Below, one piece after another: positions 43,900 through 53,974 of a stretch of DNA of 64,000 bases; positions within the stretch are counted from its first letter, which is position 1, and the number at the start of each line of letters is the position of its first letter. The position numbers and the translations under genes are program-made. The notes below the pieces were generated by a model. The model made no database searches. It was not told where the DNA came from and saw nothing but the letters and a program-made list of their open reading frames with translations. Source of the stretch: Rhodobacterales bacterium (GTDB lineage Bacteria; Pseudomonadota; Alphaproteobacteria; Rhodobacterales; Rhodobacteraceae); the NCBI GenBank assembly GCA_003228875.1, contig QIGK01000026.1:55494-119493 (forward strand). The letters run 5' to 3'.

Positions 43900-45198
43900 C
43901 TAAAGTCCTTCAGGCTGACCAACAACGACAAATAACAGTTCTTCGGGCAGGAATATCCGCGCCGCCACCCTGTTCATGTCTGCCAGCGTTACCGCGCGCA
44001 CTTGATCATTGCGGGTTTGCGGGTAATCAATTGGCAGGTTGGCGATTTGTAAACCGGTGATAATGCCAGCGATCTCTGCATTACCTTCAAAACGCAGTGG
44101 ATAAGCACCCGTCAGATAACGCACTGCGATATCCAGTTCTTCCTGAGTAATGCCAAATTCAGCCATTTTAGCCCATTCGGATTTGACCAGATTAACCGCC
44201 TCAGCCATGCTGTCATTGTTGCTGGAAAGCCGGCCTAAAAATGTCGCGGCGTTACGATAGGGCAGCAAGAACGAGGAAATACCATAGGTTAGCCCGCGTT
44301 TTTGGCGCAGCTCCACATTCAAACGTGCGGTGGTGACCCGCCCGCCCATGATATGATTCAGCACAAATGCAGTCAGAAAATCCGGGTCATCGCGCGGCAA
44401 GCCTCGGGTTCCGAATATGGCCACGGATTGAGGCGTATCAAAGTCAATTACCGTAATGTCAGCAGATGTTGAAACCGCAATATCCGTCAATTCGCCAATG
44501 CTGGTTTCCGGCAAGTCTGCCAAAAGATCATCCAGCAGCAGGCCCAGTTCTTCGGGGGTGATCGCCCCGACCACGCCAATGACCAGCCGGTCTTTGGTCA
44601 TGCTGCGCTGATGGGCGATGCGCATATCATCGGGGGTAAGGGCGGCCACGGTTTCAAGCGTGCCTTCACGGTCCCGCCCATAGGGGTGGTCGCCGTAAAC
44701 CAGTTGATTAAAGGCCATACCCGCCACCGATTGCGGGTCGGTCACACCGGCGCGAATGCTGGAATTAACCTGCTCACGCACTCGATCAAATGCGATCTGA
44801 TCAAAATTTGGCGATATTAATGCCAGACGCAGCAAAGCCACGCTTTTATCTAAATCGCTTTTGAGCATCGAGGCTGTAATGCTAACGCTGTCACGCGCAG
44901 CGCGAAAGCGGAACCGCGTGCCAAGATCATCGCTGGCTTCCAGAAAAGCCGAGGCATCCAGCGTTCCGGCGCCTTCTTCCAAAAGGCCCATCATCAGGTT
45001 GGTTGCGCCCTGTTTTTCAACGGAATCAAGCACAGTTCCGCCTTGAAAGCTAAGCGAAATGGACACGATTGGAATGCTTTGTTCCTCAACAAACCATGCA
45101 GTGATGCCACCGGGCGAGGTAACTTCGGTGATTTTGGTTGCGGCACTTAACGTGCCAGCAAGAAATACCCAAAGGATAAAAGTTGTAAAATATTTCAT
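43900..45198 (-). CDS. M16-family peptidase-like subunit, non-catalytic
   Basis: A 432-residue exported M16 protein with signal peptide (FILWVFLAGTLSAATK). It has both M16 domains but lacks the HxxEH zinc motif: where it should be the sequence reads GATNLMMGLLEEG. The second half has AIFGTRGLPRDDPDFLTAFV and RLNVELRQKRGLTYGI, typical of the M16 beta-type subunit. It would form a heterodimer with the catalytic partner encoded directly upstream; the genes overlap by four bases. Substrate unknown; similar pairs degrade or process periplasmic peptides. Confidence 0.92.
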   Translation of the reverse strand: MKYFTTFILWVFLAGTLSAATKITEVTSPGGITAWFVEEQSIPIVSISLSFQGGTVLDSVEKQGATNLMMGLLEEGAGTLDASAFLEASDDLGTRFRFRAARDSVSITASMLKSDLDKSVALLRLALISPNFDQIAFDRVREQVNSSIRAGVTDPQSVAGMAFNQLVYGDHPYGRDREGTLETVAALTPDDMRIAHQRSMTKDRLVIGVVGAITPEELGLLLDDLLADLPETSIGELTDIAVSTSADITVIDFDTPQSVAIFGTRGLPRDDPDFLTAFVLNHIMGGRVTTARLNVELRQKRGLTYGISSFLLPYRNAATFLGRLSSNNDSMAEAVNLVKSEWAKMAEFGITQEELDIAVRYLTGAYPLRFEGNAEIAGIITGLQIANLPIDYPQTRNDQVRAVTLADMNRVAARIFLPEELLFVVVGQPEGL

Positions 45199-46535
45199 TG
45201 GCTTGCCTCCGGCCCAGTTAAATACCCGGTGACCGAGCGTCTGATATCAAATAAGTCCTGAGCTGCGGCTTGAATATCCTCAGCAGTGACGGCTTGCAGC
45301 ACATCTGGCCATGCCTGAACATCCGCAATTGTTAGGCCCGAAGTCAGCGCCGCGCCGTAACGTTGCGCCAGCCCGCGCTGGCTGTCCATCGCATAGATTT
45401 GCGCGGCCAGAAGCTGGCGTTTGCTGCGCGCCAGTCTTTCCGGTTCAACCCCGTTTTCCAGCAGAAATTGCAATGTTGCATCCATGCGGGCCTCAGCCTC
45501 TTCAAGGGTGACACCGGGGCGGGGCACCACAAAGACGCCAAAACTGTTAGGGTCATAGGACTGGCCCCGATAGAAAGCACCAGTGGACAGGGCGATGCCC
45601 TCATCCAGTTGTAAACGCCGCCCCATCAGGGATGAAATGCCACCGCCGCCAAGCAGGTCGGCCAGTAAAGTCAGCGCAGCCGCCTGTTGCTGGTTGCCGC
45701 TTTTGCGGTTGGGCGCCAGATAGTTACGGATCACATAAGGGTTGGCGACACGGTCATCGCGGTAAACCAGCCGCCGTGCAGAAGTTTGGGGGGGTTCTTG
45801 TGGCCTAACGCGCGGCTTAATGCCATCAGATGGGGCTATTGGGCCATAAAATTGTTCGGCCATGGCCAGAACTTCAGCCGGAACCACATCGCCTGCAACC
45901 ACCAGAATGGCGTTATTGGGCGCATAATACAGTTCGTAAAAATCCAGCGCGTCTTGCAAGGTCAGGGCTTCGACCTCATGTTTCCAGCCAATAACCGGCG
46001 TGCCATAAGGATGGTTCAAAAACAAAGCCGCATCGCGCTGTTCGGTAAATAATGACCCCGGATCGCTTTCGGTGCGAAGCGCGCGTTCTTCCAACACCAC
46101 ATCCAGTTCAGTCAGCATTGCAGCATCATCCAGAATAAGGCCCCGCATCCGGTCGGCCTCCATTTCCATCATCAGGGGCAGCCGGTCAACAGCGATATGC
46201 TGGAAATAACCGGTGAAATCCTGCGAGGCAAAGGCATTGTCATCACCGCCATTGGCCTCAATGATCTGTTGGAATGTGCCGTCGGGAAAAGCTTTGGTGC
46301 CTTTGAACATCAAATGTTCCAGAAAATGGGCAATACCGGATTTTCCCGGAGGTTCATCAGCAGCGCCGACCTTATACCAGACCATATGGGTGACGGTCGG
46401 GGCGCGGTTATCTTCGATCACCACGATTTCCAAGCCGTTATCCAACGTATAGGAGGTGATCGGCACTTCTTGTGCGGTCAGCGGGCTGGCCATAAAAAGC
46501 AACGCAAGTGCGGTAAATTTCAGCAAACGGTCCAA
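45195..46535 (-). CDS. Zinc-dependent M16 peptidase, catalytic subunit
   Basis: A 446-residue exported M16 peptidase with signal peptide (ALALLFMASPLTAQE). The inverted zinc motif is HFLEHLMFKGT (HxxEH) near residue 68, with the distal Glu in the ALRTESDPGSLF region. The C-terminal half has LADLLGGGGISSLMGRRLQ. Member of the pitrilysin/processing-peptidase family. First gene of the coupled pair; likely acts in the periplasm. Confidence 0.94.
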   Translation of the reverse strand: MDRLLKFTALALLFMASPLTAQEVPITSYTLDNGLEIVVIEDNRAPTVTHMVWYKVGAADEPPGKSGIAHFLEHLMFKGTKAFPDGTFQQIIEANGGDDNAFASQDFTGYFQHIAVDRLPLMMEMEADRMRGLILDDAAMLTELDVVLEERALRTESDPGSLFTEQRDAALFLNHPYGTPVIGWKHEVEALTLQDALDFYELYYAPNNAILVVAGDVVPAEVLAMAEQFYGPIAPSDGIKPRVRPQEPPQTSARRLVYRDDRVANPYVIRNYLAPNRKSGNQQQAAALTLLADLLGGGGISSLMGRRLQLDEGIALSTGAFYRGQSYDPNSFGVFVVPRPGVTLEEAEARMDATLQFLLENGVEPERLARSKRQLLAAQIYAMDSQRGLAQRYGAALTSGLTIADVQAWPDVLQAVTAEDIQAAAQDLFDIRRSVTGYLTGPEASQ

Positions 46536-46625
46536 CGGGGTTCTCCGGTGATGATGGGCTTGGTCTGCAAGAATAGATTCAATTCGCCAACAGACAAGCC
46601 GCGATACGCAGTTGTGAACAAGTGT

Positions 46626-47099
46626 TCAGGTTTTCTTTTTGTCTTCCAGAAAAAAAATCAAACCAAACAGGCCAATAAATATGGTTGCATCCGCTACGTT
46701 AAAAGAAAACGGGTTCCAAAAGCCACAACAAGACATATTCAGGAAATCGGCCACTGCGCCGTATATAATGCGGTCAAAAACATTGCCCAAAGCACCACCA
46801 ACAACCAATCCCGCTGCAATCGGGGCCTTCCAGCCTTTGGCGTTGCGAGCCCAGAAAACCACCACCATAGATATTACCAGCGCGATGATAATCAGGATCC
46901 AGCGCGTGGCTTCGCCGCTTGATCCGAACAACCCAAAATTTATACCGTCATTCCACGCCATTCGCAGGTTTAGATAGGGTGGAAAAACGTCAATCGCGTA
47001 TAAATTCTGAAGGTCAAGCCATTCGACAACCCATAATTTGGTTAGCCGATCAAGAATAAATATAATAACCGCGGTAGACAGAATTTTGGTATAAGGCAT
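46626..47099 (-). CDS. lspA: Lipoprotein signal peptidase (signal peptidase II)
   Basis: A 157-residue inner-membrane aspartyl protease that cleaves the signal peptide of prolipoproteins below the lipid-modified Cys. I use the ATG at 47099, preceded by GGAAG. Four TM helices; the catalytic aspartates are in GGALGNVFDRIIYG and GAVADFLN, matching the family motifs. Several lipoproteins in this window are substrates by inference. Transcribed away from the vWA gene. Confidence 0.95.
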   Translation of the reverse strand: MPYTKILSTAVIIFILDRLTKLWVVEWLDLQNLYAIDVFPPYLNLRMAWNDGINFGLFGSSGEATRWILIIIALVISMVVVFWARNAKGWKAPIAAGLVVGGALGNVFDRIIYGAVADFLNMSCCGFWNPFSFNVADATIFIGLFGLIFFLEDKKKT

Positions 47100-47281
47100 T
47101 TTAACTTCCGGCATCTGATTCAGGCTTGTTTAGATTACTGGCTTTTGTTGAGCAAGCACAGCGTGTTAGGTTTAAGCCTGTTTTTGCCGTTCATACGCAA
47201 TTGTTTATTGTTAACCCCGTAAAAAACATGCCACAAATATAATCTAACCATTTGATTCCAAATATCCGGAGCGATTCTTCC

Positions 47282-50200
47282 ATGCATAAACTAGCGTCAG
47301 GGGCTGTAATTTTAATGCTGTCGATGGCCCCAAGCCTGCGCGCTCAGGTCATGGAATCCCCTGATACAATGGTTATTATCGATGCTTCCAATTCTATGTG
47401 GGGTCAAATTGACGGAGTTTCCAAAATGGAGATTGCGCGCGGTGTCATCGGTGATTTGATTGGTGATCTAAACACCGAATCGGAATTTGGCTTGATTGCC
47501 TATGGCCATAGAGCCACCAGCGATTGCGCGGATATCGAAGTTATTTTGCCGGTCGCACCGCTAGATGGTTCGGTTTTTGCCGCTGCCGTAAACCGGTTAC
47601 AGCCCCGGGGTCGCACCCCGCTGACAGCAGCGGTTGAACTGGCCGCGCAAACACTGGATTCCACCAATCGCTCAGCACGTATCATTGTGCTGACGGATGG
47701 TTTGGAAAGCTGCGGTGCAGACCCTTGTGCGCTGGCCAGTGCTTTGGAAACGTCGGGCCTAGATTTCACCACCCATGTGATCGGGTTCGGGGTTTCGGAA
47801 ATTACAGACCAAAGCCAGATTAGCTGTTTGGCCGAAAATACTGGTGGTGTTTATTTGACCGCAAATAACGCAGATGAACTTAGCTCTGCGCTGCAATTTA
47901 TGGCCCTGCCGATACCGGCACCACAGCTGACATTGCGCGCGGTTGACAGCGATGGCAATGTGATTGCTGATCGTGCCATCTCTTGGTCAATTTTTAGTCT
48001 TGGCGATCAGGAAATATTGCTTGACGACGAAATCGCCAGCTCAATAACAGAAGGATATCAAGCTGACGAATATCGGGCCACCGCGCGGCTTGGTGACCAG
48101 ATTATCACGCTCGAATTTCAGTTTGACGCCGAATCTGACGCGGTGTTTGATCTGGTTTTCGCCAGCGCCGATGCACAATCTGAATTAGCCGATACGCAAA
48201 CTGAATTAAATGGCTTACCTGATCCGGCCGCGGCAACCCCAGATGCGGACATTACTGATGCCAGCCTTGAAAACGAGGCCACAATTGACGCCCCTACCGA
48301 CAGACAGCCGGGCCAGTCGATTGAGATTTTCTGGGAAGGCCCAAGCAATTCCGGCGACTATCTTGCTATTGCTTCACCCCAAGACACGATAACTTCCTTT
48401 ACCGCTTATGCGCGGACCAGCGCCGGCAACCCTGCTATCCTGACAGCACCCGAAGCCAAAGGCGTTTACGAAATCAGATATATCTCGCCAACCACAGGCG
48501 AGATATTAGCAACGGGCAAAATCGTTGTCGGCGATATAGAAATTACGTTTGATATTCCGGCCGACATCAAAACCGAAAGCGATTTTTCCGTGACTTGGCA
48601 AGGGCCATTTTTTGAAGGTGATCAGCTGGTTTTTCGCCATAGCGGCGCAGCAGAAAACGAAACCATTGCTTTGATTGATGCAACAGCCGAAAAATCCGCA
48701 GAATTCTCTGCCCCCGAAGCAGCTGGTTTATTCGAAATTCTGTATCAAAACAGCGAAGGCGAAACCCTTGAAGCTGTTGAAATATCTATTGCGTTTGCCG
48801 CATCACTCACTGCCCAGAGCGAGGCAGTTGCTGGTTCTGAAATCCAGATCGGCTGGACCGGCCCAAACAGGGATGGCGATACCGTTACCATCGTGCCTGC
48901 TGATGCCAGCAGCAATATTATCAATAATTTTGGCCTGACCCGCGATGGTGGGCAACTTAGAATAACCGCGCCGGACGTGCCCGGAACCTATGAAATTAGA
49001 TATCTGCTTGGCGACAGCCTGACGGTGATTGCCAGAAATACGCTGACCTTAACAGCGCCCGAAGTCTCAATCGAGGTGGTAACAGAAGCGACGCCCGGCG
49101 CATTTGTTACCCTAGCGTGGCAAGGCCCGAATAACCAAAATGACTATTTGACCCTAGTGCCGCAAAACGCCCCCGAAGGCGCCAGCGACACCTTTTATTT
49201 CACCCGCCAAGGCAGCCCGATCACAGTTGAGCTTTCGGATCTGACCGGTGAATTTGAATTTCGCTATATGACAGGCCAATCAGGGCTGACCCTTGCCCGC
49301 GCGCCTATCAGTGTTAACCGCGAACCAACCATCATGGCAGCCGATGAAACCGCCATCGCGGGCAGTGTTATCATGGTTAGCTGGCTCGGCCCCCACACCC
49401 CTGACGACATCATTACTCTTGTACCCGTCGGTTCTGATGATGACTTTTTGGGTAATTTTTCCTATACTCGCGAAGGCCCCGAGGTCGGCGTGATTTCCGA
49501 GAGTTTTACCGGAGAATATGAACTTCGATATATTTCCGGCGCCACCAGCGAGGTTTTGGCGATGTTGCCTGTCACGCTTGTGGCACCACCGGTAACACTT
49601 GTCGCGGATGGTCAGGCTGTCGCAGGTGCCATTATCGTTGTTGATTGGGATGGTCCAAATTTTGACGATGATTATGTTACCATTGTGCCCGTCGGCTCTG
49701 CTGAAGGTGAATTTGGCAATTATACCTATACTCGCAACGGTTCACCGCTGGAGCTGATTACCCGAGATTCCGCTGGCGATTATGAAATCAGATATGTATC
49801 GGGCGAATCCCGCGAAACACTGGTGCGTGTTGCCATGGTTTTGACCGAACCTGAATCGAGCCTCGAAACCAGCGGCGAAGCTGTTGCAGGAGCGGAAATT
49901 TCAGTGATCTGGACGGGGCCTGACCACCCAAATGATTTAATAACGGTTGTTACCGCTGATTCACCCGCTGGCGAGTTCGGCAATTTTGTCTTTACCAGTC
50001 GCGGGCCGGATCTTTCGGTTTTGACCCCTGACCAGCCCGGCGCATACGAGGTCCGGTATCTTTCGGGCCAATCCTATAGAACCCTTGCGGTGCGGCCAAT
50101 TACCCTGACACAGCCAAGCATCAGCATTGATGCATGGCCGGTCGGTCTGGTCAACGCTACGCTCAAAGTCATCTGGACCGGTCCGTCAAACAAAAATGAT

Positions 50201-50383
50201 TTCCTGACCATTGTGCCAGTTGATGCGCCGGAAACTGCGCTAGGGGCTTATCAATATACCCGCAAAGGCAACGCGCTAGAACTTGTGTTACCAGAAACCG
50301 CTGGCGCATTTGAGATCAGGTATGTATCCGGCCAGTCAATGCGCACCCTGCAATCGCTGCCGCTGACCATTCTAGCGCAATAG
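47282..50383 (+). CDS. Exported von Willebrand A protein with eight Ig-like repeats
   Basis: A 1033-residue exported protein. I take the ATG at 47282, where a signal peptide follows (HKLASGAVILMLSMAPSLRA). The vWA domain (about 30-215) has an intact MIDAS: VIIDASNSMWGQ, the Thr in RGRTPLTAAVE and VLTDGLESCG, so it probably binds a divalent cation and a protein ligand. From about residue 336 to the end are eight degenerate repeats of 80-90 residues, each with a VxWxGP strand, a DxxTIVP strand and a closing YEIRYxxG strand; Ig-like beta sandwiches are likely. The protein resembles calcium-dependent surface or periplasmic adhesins and has no cell-wall anchor or TM. Single gene divergent from lspA. 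Confidence 0.86.
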   Translation: MHKLASGAVILMLSMAPSLRAQVMESPDTMVIIDASNSMWGQIDGVSKMEIARGVIGDLIGDLNTESEFGLIAYGHRATSDCADIEVILPVAPLDGSVFAAAVNRLQPRGRTPLTAAVELAAQTLDSTNRSARIIVLTDGLESCGADPCALASALETSGLDFTTHVIGFGVSEITDQSQISCLAENTGGVYLTANNADELSSALQFMALPIPAPQLTLRAVDSDGNVIADRAISWSIFSLGDQEILLDDEIASSITEGYQADEYRATARLGDQIITLEFQFDAESDAVFDLVFASADAQSELADTQTELNGLPDPAAATPDADITDASLENEATIDAPTDRQPGQSIEIFWEGPSNSGDYLAIASPQDTITSFTAYARTSAGNPAILTAPEAKGVYEIRYISPTTGEILATGKIVVGDIEITFDIPADIKTESDFSVTWQGPFFEGDQLVFRHSGAAENETIALIDATAEKSAEFSAPEAAGLFEILYQNSEGETLEAVEISIAFAASLTAQSEAVAGSEIQIGWTGPNRDGDTVTIVPADASSNIINNFGLTRDGGQLRITAPDVPGTYEIRYLLGDSLTVIARNTLTLTAPEVSIEVVTEATPGAFVTLAWQGPNNQNDYLTLVPQNAPEGASDTFYFTRQGSPITVELSDLTGEFEFRYMTGQSGLTLARAPISVNREPTIMAADETAIAGSVIMVSWLGPHTPDDIITLVPVGSDDDFLGNFSYTREGPEVGVISESFTGEYELRYISGATSEVLAMLPVTLVAPPVTLVADGQAVAGAIIVVDWDGPNFDDDYVTIVPVGSAEGEFGNYTYTRNGSPLELITRDSAGDYEIRYVSGESRETLVRVAMVLTEPESSLETSGEAVAGAEISVIWTGPDHPNDLITVVTADSPAGEFGNFVFTSRGPDLSVLTPDQPGAYEVRYLSGQSYRTLAVRPITLTQPSISIDAWPVGLVNATLKVIWTGPSNKNDFLTIVPVDAPETALGAYQYTRKGNALELVLPETAGAFEIRYVSGQSMRTLQSLPLTILAQ
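48290..50383. repeat. Eight-fold protein-level repeat array in the vWA protein
   Basis: Each unit of about 250-270 nt encodes a VSWxGP-type strand, a DDxITLVP strand and YELRYISG closing strand. The last six units are the most alike; the second is the most divergent. DNA identity between units is low, so the array is old rather than a recent expansion. Confidence 0.8.
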
Positions 50384-50386
50384 TTT

Positions 50387-51394
50387 TTAGCTGCATTGCT
50401 CGCTGGCGGGATAGCCGCTTAATTCCAGCTTAAAGGGAATGACCTGATCATTAAAATAGAGGTATTGCAGCCCCGGCCTGGCATCCGGCCAAATGTTCAG
50501 GTCAAAAATCATGCCCACAGCACCCCCTGAAGAAAAGCAATCAAAACTATTTCTGCGGGTCGGATATTCACCGTCTTGTAAGGGACAAAGATAGCGGGCC
50601 GAACCGATCTCAATACCGGATTCTTCGGGAATCCAATAATTCTGCCAACCCCATAACCCATCACCAAGTACCACCAGCCAAGCAGTTGGCCGGTTGCCGC
50701 GCATATCATTTTCAGGACCAGCGTATTGAGATGATATTAGCACTGTTTCACCATAGGTAACCGATTGCGCCGCGCTGTAAACCGACACAATCTCTGCATC
50801 AACTTTTGTCCAGACCTCGCAACCGTTTTCGTCGCCATAGGCCCAACTGCCGATAATCTCGGTCTCTGACGCGATGCCAGTGGCCTCGCCGACCCAGCGA
50901 CCTAACACGCTGTAATAATATTCGTTAGAGACTTGCCGGTTTTCAGAAATCTGGGTCGGGGTTCCAAAAGTTGTGACGCCCTCAATATATAAATTAACCT
51001 GCCAATCAGCGTTTAAATCGCGTTGCAACCCATACCTGTTGCTGTTTGCGCCCGAATTGGTCGTCCAACTGCCGCCTCTGGTCAGGGTGGCAAAGGCTGA
51101 GGATGGCGTGCCGTTTTCCCATGTGATCTGCCAATTACCTTCGGGGTCAATATTTGGGTCAGCTGCTGTATTTAAGAATTTTGCCTGAACCAGTTCTGGT
51201 GCCACAAGCGGAAACGCAACGTTTTCCTCGGACCCGGCGCAGCCTTCAAATGACAGGTTCGCCAGCAGAATTGAATCTGTCCGGCGCATAGCCGGAAAAC
51301 ACAAGCTGGCCAAAAATATGCTTGTCCGCTGTCGCCCAGCCCGCAAAGCTGAGCGATGTTGAAATCGGTTGATTATCGGTGCCAAAGCCCACAT
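50387..51394 (-). CDS. Hypothetical probable secreted protein, N-terminus uncertain
   Basis: The frame codes 335 residues. From about residue 50 the sequence looks like an extracytoplasmic protein: five Cys spread in pairs (EGCAG, ENGCEVW, RYLCPLQ, FDCFSS, EQCS), many Trp/Tyr, and beta-rich segments such as YYYSVLGRWVGEATGIAS. The first 35 residues (MWALAPIINRFQHRSALRAG) do not form a signal peptide. In another frame the same DNA reads VGFGTDNQPISTSLSFAGWA and continues to a stop near 51254, which looks more protein-like, so a frameshift may separate the true N-terminus. A start at 51289 (MRRTDSILLANLSFEG) is an alternative. Function unknown. Confidence 0.55.
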   Translation of the reverse strand: MWALAPIINRFQHRSALRAGRQRTSIFLASLCFPAMRRTDSILLANLSFEGCAGSEENVAFPLVAPELVQAKFLNTAADPNIDPEGNWQITWENGTPSSAFATLTRGGSWTTNSGANSNRYGLQRDLNADWQVNLYIEGVTTFGTPTQISENRQVSNEYYYSVLGRWVGEATGIASETEIIGSWAYGDENGCEVWTKVDAEIVSVYSAAQSVTYGETVLISSQYAGPENDMRGNRPTAWLVVLGDGLWGWQNYWIPEESGIEIGSARYLCPLQDGEYPTRRNSFDCFSSGGAVGMIFDLNIWPDARPGLQYLYFNDQVIPFKLELSGYPASEQCS

Positions 51395-51491
51395 CCGACA
51401 GGCGCAAATATTTTTTGTATTTTAATTGCCAGCATCATCTGAAGATGTGCTAGCACCCTCAGAAAAACTGCCGGACTCAACAAAATCACAT

Positions 51492-51749
51492 TTATAAAGA
51501 AAAGCCTGCTTCCATGGCGGCTTCAAGAGTGCCGGACTCCGAGCGGTCACAAACAAAAATTGGAGGCGAGCTGTGCGGACAATCTTCCGGATAGCTTTCT
51601 AGAAAGTCTACGTATTCGTCAAGCTCACTGCCTTGATCTCCGACAATTGTCAAATCGCAAGCACCCACTGCCTGCTGCGCAGCCACGCTGTGACCAAATA
51701 CAACAAATGTAAGCGGTAGTATTAATTTCATAAGAACGTTTAGCTGCAT
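51492..51749 (-). CDS. Small exported Cys-containing protein
   Basis: An 85-residue protein with AGGAGC six bases before the ATG and a clear signal peptide (LMKLILPLTFVVFGHSVAAQ). The mature part has four Cys (GACDLT, EDCPHS, FVCDRS region) and many acidic residues (GSELDEYVDFLESYPEDC). Just beyond the stop another frame reads KCDFVESGSFSEG, similar to the VCDRSESGTLEAA end of this protein; see findings. Function unknown. Confidence 0.7.
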   Translation of the reverse strand: MQLNVLMKLILPLTFVVFGHSVAAQQAVGACDLTIVGDQGSELDEYVDFLESYPEDCPHSSPPIFVCDRSESGTLEAAMEAGFSL

Positions 51750-51835
51750 AACTCGCTCCTAAAAACATCTGTCAAGCTTACAAACAAATACAGATATTGC
51801 CAATCAGAGTGTTTTTTTGATGGATCAGCTAAGTG

Positions 51836-52489
51836 TTAAAATGGGCATTCACTGTCAAACCGCACCCGCCGCCCGTCGCTTGGATGGTGGAACTCCAGCA
51901 TCTCTGCATGTAAGCAAAGCCGGTTACAGGCTGCCAATGCTGCGCCTTTGGCATAGAAACGATCGCCCAAAATCGGATGGCCTATCGCCAACATATGAAC
52001 CCTTAATTGATGGCTGCGCCCTGTGGTCGGGGTCAGGCGAACGCGTGCAAAATCATCCTCTCGCGCTATAACCTGCCAATCCGTATGGGCCGATTTTCCG
52101 CGTTCATGGTCGACCATTTGCAGCGGGCGGTTGGGCCAGTCAACGATCAACGGCAGGTCAACCGAGCCGTTATCCTCGGGCTGCCCCCAGACCAGCGCTT
52201 GATAAGATTTATCCACCTTGCGCCGCTCAAACTGCAAGCCGATATGGCGCTGGGCTGCGGGGTTCATGGCAAAGATCATCAGGCCGGACGTGGCCATATC
52301 CAGCCGGTGAACTTGTAGTGAGGTTGGAAACGCAGCCCGGGCGCGGTGGGACAGGCAATCTTTGTGCTCGACAGGCCGCCCCGGGACTGACAACAAATCA
52401 TGGGGTTTGTTGAGAATCAGAATGTCATCGTCCACATGGATAACATCCAGCGGCACATCGGGCGGCGCATAGATAAAATTACCGATCAC
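51836..52489 (-). CDS. RluA-family pseudouridine synthase
   Basis: A 217-residue RNA pseudouridine synthase. I use the GTG at 52489, whose bases overlap the pgi stop (GTGA), because an upstream reading is merely pgi in another frame. Catalytic motif [16 protein letters not shown] contains the invariant Asp; [14 protein letters not shown] and [20 protein letters not shown] are the other family blocks. There is no S4 domain, and size and sequence fit the RluA branch that modifies 23S U746 and tRNA U32; specificity is not certain. Confidence 0.9.
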   Translation of the reverse strand: MIGNFIYAPPDVPLDVIHVDDDILILNKPHDLLSVPGRPVEHKDCLSHRARAAFPTSLQVHRLDMATSGLMIFAMNPAAQRHIGLQFERRKVDKSYQALVWGQPEDNGSVDLPLIVDWPNRPLQMVDHERGKSAHTDWQVIAREDDFARVRLTPTTGRSHQLRVHMLAIGHPILGDRFYAKGAALAACNRLCLHAEMLEFHHPSDGRRVRFDSECPF

Positions 52490-53973
52490 TTTAGCGCTTT
52501 CAGCAAGCCGACGGTGGAGCCGTCTTTGCCAGAAGCATCCGCGCCTTGAACCAATGGCAGCAAGTCTGTGGCCATTTCTTTGCCGAGCTCCACCCCCCAT
52601 TGATCAAAACTGTTCAACCCCCAGATCACGCCCTCAACAAATACCCGATGTTCATAAAGCGCAATGATTTGACCCAGAACAAACGGGGTTAGTTTTGGGT
52701 AAGCAATGGTGATTGAGGGCCGGTTGCCGGGGAATTGACGGTGTGGTTCGGTGTGGTCTCGGCCCAGCATCAGGGCCTCGGACTGGGCCAGACAGTTAGC
52801 TTTTAGCAGATCGTGTTGATGCTTTAATTCAGGTTCGTGGCCATTGGCGGCAATCAGAAACTCACACGGCGTGATATTTGTCCCCTGATGCAAAAGCTGA
52901 TAAAACGCGTGTTGACCATTAGTGCCGGCTTCGCCCCAGACAATCGGGCCTGATGGTTTAATTAACGCTTTGCCATCCGACCCCACACGCTTGCCGTTGC
53001 TCTCCATATCCAACTGCTGCAAATAGGCTGGTAGGCGGTTTAAGCGTTGGTCATAAGGCAGCAGCGCACGGGTGGCGTAATCACAGATATTTCGGTGCCA
53101 GATGCCGGTTAGGGCCAGCATCACCGGCATGTTTTCAGCCAGCGGAGCGCTGCGAAAATGCCTGTCCATGGCATAAGCCCCCTCCAGAAATTCATCAAAT
53201 TTCTGCGGCCCGATGGCCAACATGATCGGCAGGCCAATTGGCCCCCATAAGGAATATCGCCCGCCAACCCAGTCAGCAAAACCAAACACCCGATCCGGTG
53301 GGATGCCGAATGCTTCGGTTTTATCCAGTGCTGAGGATACCGCCACCAAGTTGCTGGAGGCAAATTCACCCAGCCAATCCCGCGCGGTGCTGGCGTTGGT
53401 CATGGTTTCAATAGTTGTGAAGGTTTTCGAGGCTATAATCACCAGCGTTGTCGCTGGATTAAGGCCCTTCAGCGTATCTGCAATATGCGCCCCGTCGATA
53501 TTGGACACAAAATACGCCTGCGGGCCGTTGTGATAAGGGGCCAGCGCCAAGGTCGCCATATGCGGGCCAAGATCGGAACCGCCAATGCCGATATTGACGA
53601 CATCGGTGATTGCGCTGTTGCGAAAGGTATTTGCAAATTCCGCCATGCGTTTCAGGGTTTCTTGCACTTCGGGATGCGCCGGATTATCGGAGCTATCGCG
53701 GAGTGCTGTGTGCAGCACCGCGCGATCTTCGGTTGTGTTGATATGTTCGCCGTTGAACATAGCCTCGCGGCGGTTTTCAACGCCAGCCTCGACGGCCAGT
53801 TTCAGCAGTAAATCGCGCGCATCGGTATCAATATTGGTTTTGGAATAATCCAGCAGCATATCGCCCTGACGGATACTAAAATCGTCAAACCGCTTATTAT
53901 CAAACAGATCAATGATCCGACGTTCCGAACTGGTGGCCCAATTGGACATCAACATGCGCCAGATTATATCCAT
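52486..53973 (-). CDS. pgi: Glucose-6-phosphate isomerase
   Basis: A 495-residue PGI interconverting glucose-6-phosphate and fructose-6-phosphate. Family blocks: [19 protein letters not shown], the [13 protein letters not shown] signature, [26 protein letters not shown] with the catalytic His, and the C-terminal QWGVELGK. It is somewhat shorter than the E. coli enzyme. Placed between eda and the rluA-like gene it lets fructose and triose carbon recycle into the Entner-Doudoroff route; the ATG follows the eda stop by one base. Confidence 0.96.
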   Translation of the reverse strand: MDIIWRMLMSNWATSSERRIIDLFDNKRFDDFSIRQGDMLLDYSKTNIDTDARDLLLKLAVEAGVENRREAMFNGEHINTTEDRAVLHTALRDSSDNPAHPEVQETLKRMAEFANTFRNSAITDVVNIGIGGSDLGPHMATLALAPYHNGPQAYFVSNIDGAHIADTLKGLNPATTLVIIASKTFTTIETMTNASTARDWLGEFASSNLVAVSSALDKTEAFGIPPDRVFGFADWVGGRYSLWGPIGLPIMLAIGPQKFDEFLEGAYAMDRHFRSAPLAENMPVMLALTGIWHRNICDYATRALLPYDQRLNRLPAYLQQLDMESNGKRVGSDGKALIKPSGPIVWGEAGTNGQHAFYQLLHQGTNITPCEFLIAANGHEPELKHQHDLLKANCLAQSEALMLGRDHTEPHRQFPGNRPSITIAYPKLTPFVLGQIIALYEHRVFVEGVIWGLNSFDQWGVELGKEMATDLLPLVQGADASGKDGSTVGLLKALK

Positions 53974-53974
53974 G

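Noticed and set aside
48290..50383. Recent DNA repeat expansion in the vWA gene
   Set aside because: Similarity is at protein level only; DNA of the units has diverged.
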